Made by a program: the position numbers and the translations under genes
Notes under the pieces: model-generated
Database searches by the model: none
What the model saw: the letters and a program-made list of their open reading frames with translations, nothing else
What the model was told of the DNA's origin: nothing
Shown: positions 1 to 12,500 of the stretch, piece by piece
Numbering within the stretch: the stretch's first letter is position 1
Layout of the letters: every line of letters begins with the position of its first letter
Assembly: GCA_021209875.1 (NCBI GenBank)
Contig: JAGYVD010000007.1
Coordinates: forward strand, 2,108,001-2,172,000
Length of the DNA: 64,000 nt
Direction of reading: 5' to 3'
Source of the DNA: Rosellinia necatrix
Lineage: Eukaryota; Ascomycota; Sordariomycetes; Xylariales; Xylariaceae

Positions 1-79
1 CCTCTCGGATCTGGACGATCATCGGGACGATGACGGCCGAACTGCCGCTGCTCGCTCGGCATCGGGCCCCCCGGCGGCC

Positions 80-791
80 CTAGCGCCCGGGCCGAGAAAT
101 CATGACAGTATCGTATATGGTACCCCTCACCGAGCCGCCGTTCATGGAGGCCTTTACATTCCTACGGAACGTCTCCCGGCTAGCGCGCAGGTCATCGGCG
201 GCTTCCTTGTTCAGCGGATCGGACGCGTTCGGCTCAAGGAACAAGAACTGCATGCCGACGATGACGGCGTTTAGGTTGAGCACGGGTTTCCAGTCCTCGC
301 GCAAAATGTTAAGGCACACCTTGCCCTCGAGGTCGATGTTGGGGTGGTAGATCTTTTGTTGACAGCGCACCTTGGGCGGCTCGTGCGGATAGTTCTGGCT
401 CATATTGAAGGTGAAAGTAAACCTGCCGCCGGCATAGACACCCTCGTCGGGCTTAATTTCGAGGATGAAATTGAGAATATCGTCAGGGTCGGGAAATTCC
501 GTCTTCATTGTCGTGCCTAAGGACAACTCTGATAGATCTGCAAAGGGTAAGCCAACGCCATGCCGTGGCCGGGGCCGGATCTAGGCCAAAAGGCCGTTCA
601 AAAAAGGCCGATGGGAAAATACCTTTTTGCACTCGCAACTGCGCGGCGGTCACTTTCTTTTTCTTCCCCCCCGCAGCATCGGCATTTTCCTGCTTTTGCT
701 GCTCCTTTTTCTACAAGGCACCGCGGTTATTAGAGATCATATTGCACCCTCGTTCGTGTTGCCTCCTTACCATGGACCATATTTTCATCAT
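80..791 (-). CDS. ubc12: NEDD8-conjugating enzyme E2 (UBC12)
   Basis: E2 enzyme that takes NEDD8/Rub1 from its E1 and passes it to cullins. I join three exons on the minus strand: 791-771, 710-623 and 537-80, giving 188 residues. Introns of 60 bp (770-711) and 85 bp (622-538) have GT...AG ends. Exon 1 encodes MMKIWSM; exon 2 begins KKEQQ, the N-terminal peptide that in this family docks on the NEDD8 E1. The UBC fold follows, with HPNIDLEGKVCLNIL containing the catalytic Cys at about residue 111, the position known for human UBC12. The REDWKPVLN and FLEPNASDPLNKEAA blocks are typical of UBC12 rather than other E2s. Two tandem ATGs (791 and 788) could both start it. The stop is TAG at 82-80. 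The second and third exons alone do not show a usable start, so the spliced model is preferred. Bases 1-79 would be 3' UTR. Confidence 0.95.
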
Positions 792-2041
792 CTTGGCGAC
801 TGGTATCAGGAGGTGCCGGCAGGTGGTCGGACAGAGGGGGGGGGAGGGAAGAAGAAGAAGAGGGCGCGAAGAGGGCACGAGAAGGGGGGGGGAAACAGAA
901 AGGAAGGGATGGGCCGTCGGGTCGAAGGTGAGGTGGCCAGCGTTCTACTTTCGGCAGCGGCAATACGGCGCTTGACGTTTATCTGCCTACCTAGTTATGG
1001 GACGGACTGGCGGCGGTTGTTAATGGTAGAGAAGATTCAACGTGGTTTGCGGTGTGGATAGGTAGGTAGCATAGGCTTGGGTGCTTAGGCACTTGGGGTG
1101 CGGGCGGGCTGATGTAAGAAACAAGCTAGCTACTAAGAGAAAGGTCTGTCCCTGTTACCTAGGTAGTGGGGACGGGATGGCGGGGTGGCGGGGTACTTAC
1201 TGCTGCCCACTGAACAACACGGATAGAGAAACAAACCCCCGCTATCTCAGGTGCCAACCAGGTGCTCACCTGCCCTGTCACTTAATTAATTATCGTATTG
1301 GTGGTCTCTTGTCCAACCCAACTTTGTATATAAAGGTATCAGGTGTAGACCTATAACCTATAGCATCGCGATGATGATGAGGCCTAGCTCCCGCTTATGG
1401 CTACCTAAGGTATCTGCTTAGGTAGGCAGGTGCTCTAGACATCTACTCAGGTAAGGCGCGTCCAAACATACCTACTCAGGGTACTTTATGGGCTAGCACA
1501 AAGTTCCCAGCAACAAGACGAGGCAGACGAAGCCACCAGGTTGGCTCCAAGTCTAGTATTATCAACACAAAGCTACTCACACCATGAAGCCGTTGGAGAT
1601 AGCCCCTTTCCCATTTTCAAGTTTCCCCCATCCTTCATCGGGGCCCTGGTTTTGTTTTATTTTGCAAATATGTTACATGTGCGCGACTCTTGCGAGATCC
1701 CGACTTATGCCCTAGTCGCCTCGGAGCCCCATAATCTATCCCAAGACCTCCGATCCTCTGCTCAGCACACACCGTCCACAAACTCCTGATCCGATGGGAT
1801 CCTCGCCGCAAACATGAAAAACAGCCTGGATGTTCCCAGCCGCCGAGGGATGATGGTACAGAAACCATACGTCGTAGTAGCGAAAACGACATGCAAAATG
1901 AGGGTATCAATCGGCGTCATACGCCGTCATGCTTCAAGAGATGAAAAAAAGGAAAGAACCCCTCCTTCTCACCCGTCCAAAAAAAAGAGGAGGGTGGAGA
2001 AGCGCGGAATTGGTTTATGTCAAAGGCCGTTTGGTTGTATA
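792..2041. promoter_or_regulatory. Intergenic region upstream of ubc12 / downstream of apsA
   Basis: About 1.25 kb between two minus-strand genes. It should hold the ubc12 promoter and the apsA 3' UTR and terminator. Visible features are a purine-rich G/A tract at about 828-910, a TATATAA-like string near 1326-1332, and several copies of a TAGGTA/ACCTA motif (around 1060-1480). Short ORFs here have low-complexity products and no family resemblance. Confidence 0.4.
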
Positions 2042-5000
2042 TCAAAATCCTCTAAAAGGATCGTCGCGGAAATAATCTTCCTCTAGTGCCGTCTTGCTGC
2101 CGTAGGATCCCGCCCCTCGTGTGTGTCGAGTACCGCGTGATGTGTGGCTGTCTCGGTGGCGGCTGCGACTACGGCGGCGACGCCGCTCCTTGCTCTGTCG
2201 TCGGGCTCTGTACCGCGATTCCCTACTCTCGATTGTGTCGTCGTCATAGCCGGACGCGATGGGACTGATAAAAGCCTCCATTCGCACCGTTCCAACCGCT
2301 TCAAAGAAATTCCCCGTCGGTATGGACGAAGCTTCTGACGTACGCTGCGAACCAACCGTGCTGATACCCCACGTCATGTTGCTTGATAGCTGTGACTGTC
2401 CGTACATGTCGGATGATCCGGCCGTGTTCACGCTTGCCCCTGCGGTACTATTACTAGAAGCATGCACGGAGCTTGCCGGCGGAGAAAAGCCGCGGAAGGA
2501 CAACGGTGGTGGAACATGGCCCCCTGTGTTGCTCCTTCTTCTGCCGTGAAGCGCCGCTTGGTTGGTACGCTCATGCACACGCCCTTGGGCTCGACCGTGG
2601 AACCGCGGGATCATCGGCGGCTCGGCGGCGTCTACGGAAGGCTCACGCTGGTGGGCAGGTATCGACCCGAGCGCTTCGGTATCAATGTGAACGGGAAACA
2701 TTGGCACGGGTTCTACCTCCTCCTGCACCGCGGGCCGTGTATTCTGATTGTGGCGCGTCATAAAACTGGGGTTCTTCCCTTTTGTTAGACGGATAGAATC
2801 ACGAATGCCAACCCTCTTCGGCTTCTGCTTGGACAATTCTGGATCGGGAGCTGGAGCGGCCCGGGGTGGTGCGAGCGACGGTGTTATTTCCGGCACGGCC
2901 TGCTGGGAATGCGCGAGGAAAGATAGCGACATAAGCCACAGGTAATGGCGCTCAGCCGTGATTGCAGTAAATTTCAACGCTCTTTGAGGGGTGAGGATGA
3001 GAATAGACCGGTTGAATATCTGGCTCTCGCCTTTTGGAATCGGGTTATCATCTTTGACATCTAGAACCGATTGAATGGTGACTGTAGCCGAGTTAGTTTC
3101 TCTCTATAAGCGGGCGGGAACAATAACTCACGTTTGCGACCAGACTTCCCCATCAAAGCAATGCCAGAGACCGGTTGCTTGCTGCTCCAGAGAATAGCCC
3201 GTTCATATGGAGCTAGCCATACCCATCGCTTGTGACGGTCGTTACTATTCTCCTCTCGCCCGGCGCTGTCCGCCACTCCAAAGGACTTGCGTCTCCGTAC
3301 ATATTTAAACATCCATTCGCCTACCATAGTCTGAGCGATGGCCTCTACCACCCCCGAAATCTGTTGTGAGCTACCCGCAGAAACTGCATTGCTGTTTTCG
3401 GTATTAGCCGTATTAGTGGATGGCTGAGACCTATGGGCTTTATATCGCGCTATACTACCGTCACGATCACGGTTTCGTGGCGTCGTAATGTCATTGTTCG
3501 GCAGAGGTGGTAATTGTGGGCTCTCAGGCGCTATTTGAGAAGGTGACCTAGGAGGTGGCGAGCTCCCTCGCCTTCGATGCCGACCGATTCGTGGTAAAGC
3601 GGCCGCGGAACGGATCTTCCGGATGCTGTTGTTCCTATAGACATTGGTCTTTGGCCCGCGTCGATTACGACCACTTCCCCAGCGTGATGGGCTACGGGAC
3701 CCATCGCTAGGGGCGCTGGCAGTGAAGGCCGGCTGTCTTGAGCTTGCCCTTGTCGGGATGGGAAAGGGAGGCTCTTGGATGTCAGGGAGGCTGGGACTCG
3801 CCGACCGGACCTGATATGAGTGAATCCCATTCTGAATCATCGCAGCTTTTCGCATCACGCTCGCCCGCGAGCTGGTGCTCATACCAACTGAAGGCGGTCG
3901 TGACGATGGTTTGCGCACTGGAATATCACGCGCATCAGCCAGGCTAAAACTATTGTATATCTCAGGCCCTCCATTTTGTCTCATGACACTCCGTGGCTCT
4001 CTTGACATAATTCTAACATTATCTGGCGACATGGAACCCTCCGACGCCGAGGTCCGCTTTCCGTGCAAGTTAGAACTGATTGTTTGGTTAGGGGCCGAAA
4101 GTGCCGTTCGATATTCCGCGTCACTATCGTCTCCGCCGCCAAACTCATCTGCCTCATCAGAGCTTACCACGTCAAACCCTGCGAATAAGCTACTAATACG
4201 AGGGGGTCGTCGCATAGGCGCTTTATCGGTGGAGAGCGGGCCATTATCATTATTACCAGGATAGGTGTCGTAAATGTCAGAGCCGACGGGTGATGGTGCT
4301 GTTGGCGGCGATTTGTTTGCGTCGGCCATAAAACTGTGTTTATTTGCTAGCCGGCGAGGATTTCGCGCTGGTAGGTGTCCTGGCACAGGAGTGAAAGCTA
4401 TGCCCTCAGTATCCGCATCCGGAATAGGAGAAGACGGTCGAGATGTGATAGTAGAGGGGTGTAAATGTCGGGGTAGTCTGTCCAGCCTTTTATCAACCCT
4501 AATTTCGTCCGTCTGGACTGCAATAGATTGAGACGTTGTGCGGGATGGTTGTATAATAGAGACCTGGCAACCGACATCTTTAACATGCTGAGGGAGGCGA
4601 GGCTCTCGAGGCGTTGGTGGGCAGCTTGGAGGGACGATACTGATGCTAGGAATGAGCAAAGGCGCCACTTGCTTTCGGGCCGGGGCGTTTTCGGTCTGCG
4701 TAGCAATTGATTTTGTTTTAGTCTCCGTAGTCTTTGATGTCAATTCACAGAGCAACCCTTCTGCTGGTGAGAGAGGTGTGATTGGGGGGCTTAGAGGCTC
4801 GACCGTTTGAGACCCAGACGATACCATTGAATGCGTAATGATTTTTGGCGTATCTATAGAGTTCAGACGGTTGATGTGCACTCGTTTTCGGCGTTGGTTG
4901 GCTTCAATCTCCACTTCGCCACGCGGTGGGCTCTCTATATCAAAGGGGCCGTCTCCCCTCACATGCGGCTCGGGTGTCACGGGCTTCGCTGGCGCTACCT

Positions 5001-6159
5001 TAGGCGAGGGGGGTGGTGAATACTGCACACCAGTATCCGTATAACTAGGTGTCTGGGTATCCCCCGGAAACTCCTCATCCTCTTGGATTTTGCCCTCGAG
5101 TCTCCCAAGCACGCTCGGATTCATATATAGCCTTCCTCGAGCCACACTTCCGGGGCGCACTTGACTATCGATACTATAATTACGCGGACGAGTTGCTGAC
5201 AGAATGCTATCACGGCTCATATTGCGATAATGTCCGGGGTTCGAAAGCACACTCTGGCGGCCATCTGGATCCGTTTGGTAGTCATCGTCATCGTCGAAGT
5301 TGAGTTCATCGGCTAGGCTAATACCATTGGCGTTACCTGCGGCAAGGGCACTGATCGTAGAGAACCGGATGCTATTAGTTATACTCTGTGTACGGACGCT
5401 GCCGCTATCGTTATCTTCAACCTCGTTTTCCGTCCCTTGGTGGGTATTCGATTGAGCAGCTTGGAGGTTCCCGAAATCTTCAAGGACAGCTTTCAGCCGG
5501 GTCTCAGCAACATGGAGTTTCCGCTCGAATCTTCGTCGCTCTTCTTGCCAACCATCCTTTTCTTTTGCCCATAGATCATGTATTCGTTGCGAATCCTCTT
5601 CCTGGGCTCGAACTTTCTTTTGTGCCGTTTCAAGTCGTCGTTTCGCTTCCGCAGTCGTCTCGGCGGCCTCCTCTCTCTCTCGTGTTAGCTCACCCAAAGC
5701 AGACGTGGTCCCCCCCTCAACTATTGCCAGCTGCCGTTTTAGAGACCGAGATTCCTTTGCCGTTTCGGACAAATTCACTTGCAAGGCGTCTCTCTCTTCA
5801 TGGGCAGCATATAAAGATGATTCCAAATTTTCGATTATCTTCAATTTGTCCTCCTGATCTCGACGCAAGGTGAGAATCTCCGATACCAGATTTGCATGCA
5901 ATGTTGGTGTAAATCGTCGAGGATCCAAAATGCTCATGTTCTCGTCGATGGCATATTCTTTCGAAGCACGCTTACTGCTTCTCTTCTCGAACTTGTCCGC
6001 CGGTAAGACCGAGGGAGGCAAAGAAATCACGGGTGGCGTTATAGATCGTTGCGACTTTCTCGATGTTCGTGATGGTGTTCGATATGGAGTGCCCGCGGGT
6101 GTTGGCAATGCCGCAATGGCGGCGCTATTCAACTCGTCCTCGGGTTCTAAGCCAGCCAT
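2042..6159 (-). CDS. apsA: Cortical nuclear-migration anchor ApsA/NUM1 with PH domain
   Basis: Cell-cortex protein that anchors dynein for nuclear migration and positioning (NUM1 in yeast, ApsA in Aspergillus). I join exon 1 (6159-3132) to exon 2 (3081-2042) across a 50-bp intron (GTGAGT...CTACAG), giving 1355 residues. The N-terminus has a Ser/Thr/Pro-rich start and then a long coiled coil at about residues 85-235. A long disordered Ser/Pro/Arg-rich middle follows. The PH domain lies at about 946-1065 and is split by the intron: RHKRWVWLAPYERAILWSSK and GKSGRK before it, LTIQSVLDVKDDNP and ALKFTAITAERHYLWL after it. The intron is required because without it the PH domain is cut off by a stop near 3061. 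The tail is Arg/Ser-rich and ends DDPFRGF. The start ATG at 6159 opens the whole frame. Family members vary in length; A. nidulans ApsA is longer, mainly in the repeat and disordered parts. Confidence 0.93.
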
Positions 6160-8935
6160 TGCAGACCGTCTTCACACACTCTCTGAATCGAATCTAGGGT
6201 TTGCCTAGTCCCAGGGCGAACTCGAGTGGGCTGAGAAGCACAACAGCGTACGAGTTCTCGTCACCTCGTTCCCATATGTTCTTTGGTAGGTCTATACAAG
6301 GGCAAATGGCTCTATTTCGTGTATACTTCGTATCCGGTCAAGAACCAAAGCTCCAGTCATGAAAGGGGAAGCTTCACTTCCAGGGGTCTTAAGAATTCCC
6401 CCTCACACGACCATTGACATCTGTTCTCCACTGTTAGTCGTATATGGCTTTCCTCGCCAGCCCCAGAGAGCGACCGGGTTGAATTAGGGATCTTATTCAG
6501 TCCGAAACATGTCGCACAATAGTGACTCGCGCCACCAGGGATTCCCATTGTTTGTGCAACGGGTCAGTGCGACATGTACAACTAACGGAGTAGAGGGAAA
6601 GAAACGTATGTTACTCACCCAAAATCTGCTGTCGAAGGCGATTCGGTTCGAGTTCAAAGCTTCCTTCGTATCGCACAAGACGTTCGGGTCGCGACGATTT
6701 TGACCATCAGCCGCGGGCCCCTGACGAGCTATATTAAACGGTATTTAAGATTATGTGGCGGGACAACTTGGCCAACGCGCAAGCATGTCGAATTCATGCA
6801 ACAATCGAAACCACGTCCATTCATACACAAGCACGTATTACATTCGCATGGGCCGAAGATAGGGCGCAAAGCACAGTCCTCGTCCGTGGTCGTGAAATCC
6901 GGGGCCTGCAGTATGTTACATTGTCAGCTGCAACTTCGCCCATGCATCTCATTCGCCAAACTGCAAAGATACTCGGCGGCGTTGCGGTTGTATCGATCTA
7001 GAAGGGCATGATTGTTGCGATCAAGGGTTGGGCGCATGTGACAGTTAAATTAACTAACCTAGTCTCTCTCCTGCAGCTGGCTGCACAGTCGCGAAGAACC
7101 GGCTCGTTTGAATGCCACCCGATATTGGACCGAGGCCGCTTGTGTTGCGGTGCGACGCGGTGCCAGCGATTCTTGTCACCAATGAGCATCTCCGGCTTGC
7201 GGCCGTTGAATTGCCAGATGTCGCGCAGAGAGAGAGTAGCCAAAGCCTGTCAGGATTCCCCGGAAACAACAGGGAAGCGATGGGATGAGGCGTGGCAGGG
7301 AAAGACGACGTGGGCAAAGGCGGGATCAGGCTTTCGGCAATAAACACAACGTCGATCGCGGTCAACTTCCTCCAGACTCGAACATCTGGTTCTACCCAGT
7401 ATTGACAAGTGCGTCCGAGTGACAGGGAAGAAGCAGAAAATAAAAAAGACACTATGGGGTGGCAGAAGAGCGTTCCATCAAAATAGCATGACGAGTGCCG
7501 AGTGGACATACACCCAGGCTCAAAAGGTGATGAGATACCCACTCCAGTGGACACGCCCCGGTTCGGATAACAGTACGCTACGAACGAACTCCTACGGCTG
7601 CTAATAATAATGATGGCACGTACTTGTGATAACCACCAACTGGGCAAGTCGTCCGCCCCACGGAAGCGGCAGTCGTGTACGCTACAGCGTATGGGTGAGA
7701 CCAGCAATAAGACCCCAGAGGGAACAGGTCTTCTCCGTACTGTCCGACCGGATGACGTCCTACCCCCAAATAAGATCAATCATTTATCTCCTTCAGACAT
7801 TGTGTGTCAGTCCCAAGACAACACCCCACGCAGGACGCACCGCGTGCTTGGGTCTCAGACCTCGCTCCTCACAGCATAACAAGCCCGTCGTCTTCCTCCT
7901 CCCCTCCCGTGTCTCCTACTTGACGAGAAGCGAGACGAGACATGGCCATAATTGGTCCAGACTAGCGGGATCGCCAGAGGGACCGGGGCCAATTCGACCT
8001 GACCAGACCCGGCCAACTGGGGCAATCTGGAAAGGGGCCGCGGAACCCCTGCTTTTTAGCTAGCTGCTTGGCCTGTTGGGTTGCAGCAGTGCTGTGCTAT
8101 TGGCGCTCATCTGCAAGGTTCGTTGTTCCTGTAGATAGGGCCGTCGATAGAGTATAACTACTTCGTGATCCGAAGGGACGGAAAGGAAAAAAATTTGACG
8201 AAGTGATGCCTAGGATGAGTAGGTAGGCAGGCAGGTATGCGGCATCCGAGAGATAGCATGCCACTGCACCTATCAAAGTTCGTCTTATGTGCTTGTATGC
8301 AGAGGCACCTTCCGATGTGCCGACAAATGGTAGTTACAGTTCTCCAGGCTCCTGGATTATTGGACGCGAGCAATATTAGCATAGCCAATCGTTTATGAAG
8401 CGAAGTGTTTACGGGGTAGGTAGTATTACATAGTATGCAGTACCTCCCTGTACACTGCATTTGGTAGAAGTACCTAGTGTACCGTCCCCTTTTCTCCATT
8501 GGATAGGTGATCAAAAGCTACCTATCCAGGCACCGGATGATGAACCCCCTCTATCAACCAAGGCAGTGTACTTGTGCTTACAAGCACTACCTACGTAAAT
8601 AAGTAGCTAACACCAATATATAGCACTGCAGCGTGCATGCACCCAACTACACTACCTAGGTACGCTGCAAGGAAGGAGATACCTAGGTAGGTAGTGTATC
8701 TCGGTAGGGACGATGAGAACCCAAGTATGTACGGACATACATACATATGTACACTACATGCATGCAGGAGACCGGGATACTGTGGGGATATCAGTAGTGT
8801 AGGTATGTACCATCTGCAGGGAATTAAATTACAGCACGCTCCCAAAGAAGTAGTGCGGGATCGAACACACAAAGAAGGCGCAAGAGGGCTCAAGATGCCA
8901 GGATCTAGCCAGTCCTACACTAGTACTAAAACAAC
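6160..8935. other. Gene-poor intergenic region with unresolved exon-like pieces
   Basis: The first few hundred bases should be the apsA promoter. Beyond that no complete gene is supported. Two minus-strand pieces look protein-like but could not be joined: one at about 6600-6680 reading RPERLVRYEGSFELEPN followed by a GTGAGT donor, and a presequence-like stretch at about 7064-7260 (separate entry). From about 8180 to 8800 the DNA is rich in CTACCTAGGTAG-type motifs and ACATAC steps. Confidence 0.35.
6924..7260 (-). other. Possible exons of a mitochondrial-type protein, unassigned
   Basis: On the minus strand a frame from about 7260 to 7064 is Arg/Ser/Thr-rich and acid-poor, and ends SRFFATVQPAAGERL. 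That is the usual composition and ending of a fungal mitochondrial targeting presequence. It is followed by a possible phase-1 intron (GTTAGT...TTCTAG, about 61 bp) and a short frame reading DRYNRNAAEYLCSLANEM, which stops at 6924. No ATG was found in the presequence frame close by, so an upstream exon would be needed. I do not recognise the product. It may be a decayed gene or chance. Confidence 0.2.
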
Positions 8936-9589
8936 CTATAGCATCCCGGCTCTGCCCAGCCTGTGTAGCGCTGTGTAGTCCGCATCCTCAGCCCACCTCT
9001 CGGCTCCTTGCCGCTTTCGGACGACAATCTCTTCTAGTATTTTTTCTCCGGGACCCCATGTGCCGAATCGGCCAACTTCACCCAGTAATTTCTCCAACAC
9101 GAATCGCCCATCTCCTCCCCCGTCCAGAATTGTTACCAGTCGAGACTTGGACCTGCCGAAGTTGAATCCCATCAACTTGGCCTCTTCCTTCTCGAGCGGG
9201 GAGTGTATAAGGGCAATTTCACCCGTATGGGAGGCTTGGCATATGACGATCAGCGACCCTTCTGCTCTGCTCGCTCTCATTTCAGCGCATGATGGCATAA
9301 TGGCATAATGATGCCAGGGCAGAAACAATGCATCAGCCACAGGAGACAACCTGGCTTTGCGTTTTGACGGATACGGCCCCGGTTCAAGGGTCCTGTCGTC
9401 AAGTAAATTAAAAGGCCTAAATTTAAGACCATCACGCACGTGCGAATCGCATAGGGCCGGCAACACATCCCTCGACGTCGCCAGCCACACGACCAAGGTG
9501 CTGGTCCAGTTGTCGGAAAAGGCCACTACCATCGGATCATTGCCCAAATCCCGTCCAACGTGGCAACCGGCGTCAAGCGCCTCGAGCCC
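8936..9589 (-). CDS. Unassigned ORF, about 200 residues
   Basis: A frame open from about 9589 to 8936 on the minus strand. Its first ATG gives a product beginning MVVAFSDNWTSTLVVWL. The sequence has ordinary globular composition: a hydrophobic start, VICQASHTGEIALIHSP in the middle, and a charged C-terminal part (GPGEKILEEIVVRKRQGAERW). I do not recognise the family. The open frame continues upstream of the ATG to just after a TAG acceptor-like site, so it could be the last exon of a spliced gene whose first exon lies at about 9600-9700. No expression or codon evidence separates it from a chance frame. Confidence 0.3.
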   Translation of the reverse strand, partial: GLEALDAGCHVGRDLGNDPMVVAFSDNWTSTLVVWLATSRDVLPALCDSHVRDGLKFRPFNLLDDRTLEPGPYPSKRKARLSPVADALFLPWHHYAIMPSCAEMRASRAEGSLIVICQASHTGEIALIHSPLEKEEAKLMGFNFGRSKSRLVTILDGGGDGRFVLEKLLGEVGRFGTWGPGEKILEEIVVRKRQGAERWAEDADYTALHRLGRAGML

Positions 9590-12500
9590 ACATCGCTATT
9601 CATCCTCATTAAACGCAGATGAGGAGGAGTCCCTGGCCCATGTCCCACTGTGCGTGAGGCGGCTTTGTTTTTTGTCTACACTACATGGTGTAGTATGCCG
9701 AACAAGAAGGCACTAGGTTAGTATACAGTAGCTGTGGACACCAGCAAGACGAACTCTGGTGTAGCTAAGGTATCCGTGACAAGGGTAGCTCCCAAGACAA
9801 GCTCTTCTCAACATTATTATAACATCTGCTAGTGTCCGCGTGGCGTGCTGCTTGAAAGCCTGAGCGTTTCAGACCGGTTCATGGCTTTCTTTAGGCCCTC
9901 GAAGTCAGTTAGCATCTTTCGAGCCTAGGAAGCGCTTGGGAGCCATGAGGATTCGGTGGAGCTGATAAGGTCAGCTCGAAAAGATGCGTCGCAATAACTG
10001 ACTAGTTAACTGGACGGAGGCCAACAATCAAAGCCTCCTAATTCTCCACTGGCTCCAGATAATCTCTACAAATGGCTGGTAACGCCACAAATCCGCCACT
10101 GCGGCAGCAGTGACAGCGCACCAGCAAACACCCAATATACCACGCTATGAAACGCAGTGTGGTACACTACAAAGTATCGGGTAGCTGGGCGAATAGCACC
10201 AATGGAAGTCTTTAGGCATCTAGACATGTTTGTCTCCTGTTCGAAATACATCGAAAGATAAACAAACACAAACTTCGGTAATAACACTCCAAGGTGGGGT
10301 TGTAGATGATTACGGCAAGCTTCCGCGGGTCCAGGCTCCCAAGCAATTCCAAGATCAGAAACACAAAGTCGAGACAGAGTGGTTGTTATTTTTCGACCAG
10401 TTCCATCCCAAATCTGGTGTTGTTGGGTGCCGCTATCCTTTGATATCCCCATTGAGGTTTTCAGCTCTACCTCGTTGGACGACTACAGAGCTACCATGTA
10501 TGTAGATCGGTTTGACCAGCTTGAGAGTGCTGCTACCGGTAACTTATCACATCTTGGCGTGCAGTGTCAGTATCTGATTGGATATTTCCATTCCTTTCAT
10601 ACGTAACGGAACCCGGTCCTTTGGTCAAGTGGGTGGATTCGGCTCAGTCTCAGTCACGTGGCTGAGAATCAGCAAAGCTATCAACACGACGGAGTTATGC
10701 TTCAGCAGAAGTCCCATGTATCGATCTACACGGCAAGCCGCGCCTTAGCTTCCTATAGGCTGCATTACCCGGTTGACTGGACCCGTCAAGAACGATAACT
10801 GCCAAACCCTTTTCTAACAGACAGGTGCATATGTATGCAGGCAGGGCAACCCCCACGCGGGGAGGAGAGAAATCACTTCAGGAACGCCCTTCTCATTCCA
10901 ACCCATTCGCCCCGTTCTGGTCCTATCATACCCTTCCTCTCAAATTAAACAGCATGCAATTCATCAATACTACATGTATGTACACAGGTATAGTGCGTCT
11001 ATAAAAAGTAAGTATTTTGACTGTATCGGAAGCCCCGAAACACGTTTAATCATGGCAAGCGACTGACTATAATAGCTTTACCAATGTGAAATACACCCAG
11101 GAGAAAATGTATTAGATATTCCAGTTAGAGCCGTAATGACGCAGCACTGTATAGTATGTATATATACTGTGCATACAACGTTAGTCTATTTACCAGCCAG
11201 TTCAAGCCAAAAGAAAAACGGGGTTGGTCATCAAACTAAGTGGCGTCCGCCGTTGCTCTCGGTCTTTTTATCCCACGCTTCTGTCCTACACAAATTATAG
11301 TCTCACATATTGTGACAGCAGCCGTCGAGGAGCATCACACAATGCTGTTGTCCCAACAAAATCTTAGGAGATGAAGCGGAACATGGCGTGATACCGAAAA
11401 ACAGTCGCGATAAACCACAAGGAAACCAAGGCACAGAGTCAAGGCTCCCCACTGTTCATAACTACTACCTGAGCTATTCATAAACCACAGTTGACCATCC
11501 CAGGGACTTTATGGATTTATGCTTCAATTAAATATAACAACTAAATTGTTGTTTTGATTATAACTGATTCGGGAAGAAAAGAAAATCGAGACTATATGTT
11601 GAAAGCATCAATCGCAGATGAGGTGCGCTACCCACAATTATTATCACCGCCATAAAGGTCAAAGTAAGTCGAGACGAGTTCACAAGATGACAAGCTTAAA
11701 GCCTCTAATAGATATAACATAGACGGCAGCGACGACACGATAGTAGCATACCAATACATATTAATAATCCAAACACCATGACCATCCCCAAATTAATTAC
11801 CGTGCATGAGCGAGTTGCCAATGAGAATATCCCTACTCCACGTAACACTTTAGTTTACTCTAAGCACATGCTATATACACCAATTAAGCCTTTGAATTTA
11901 TTATAACATGAGTAAAACTTTGACATCATATCATGCCTCAGCCGAAATCCCAATTGTTATCCAATATTTCAGAGTTGAAGTTTTTACCAAGAGCCAATCC
12001 TCTTCCCATCATCAAAGCCACAGCTGCCATGGTGCTTGCTCCTTATCACCGCCGTTGTTGTCGGCAGCAAATGCTTAGTGGCCTGTCAACGTGCGCAACC
12101 TGTTATATCCCACCTTGTCTTACAATGTTTTATTAATAGTTCGGTAGATCTCTTGCCCCTTGTAGTGTTTATAGACGGTCCCCACGAAACCCAGTATCTG
12201 CATGCTTCTCTTAGGCATAGTAACAACACCCGTATATATAGTATTCAGTATATTGATGAAAATCTTAATTAACAATGTGAGGTCAAGATGCCAACACCAT
12301 GTTATTGTAGTATAAGTTTTACGCTCTGTTTTTATCCAGGCAAGCATTACGCTGTAAACCTACAACATCCGTTGAAATACCAGCCCCTCCCTCCCTCCCC
12401 CTCCCCCGATGTTCTTTTTCGTCCCCAGCATCAGCATATCCTTTCACGATGTTAACTGGGTAACACTAGAGGCACCAGAGAAAAGTTCCACAAGGGGTAT

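Noticed and set aside
508..1061. Plus-strand frames of 155 and 144 residues opposite ubc12
   Set aside because: Antisense shadows of ubc12 exons plus a purine tract; Gly/Arg/Lys-rich products.
3061..3131. apsA frame continuing past GKSGRK to QSPFNRF
   Set aside because: It is intron sequence; the PH domain resumes in exon 2 with TIQSVLDVKDD.
7054..7779. 241-residue minus-strand frame
   Set aside because: Composition is Ser/Arg/Pro-rich throughout most of its length, with no family resemblance. Only its last part (presequence-like) was kept as a low-confidence segment.
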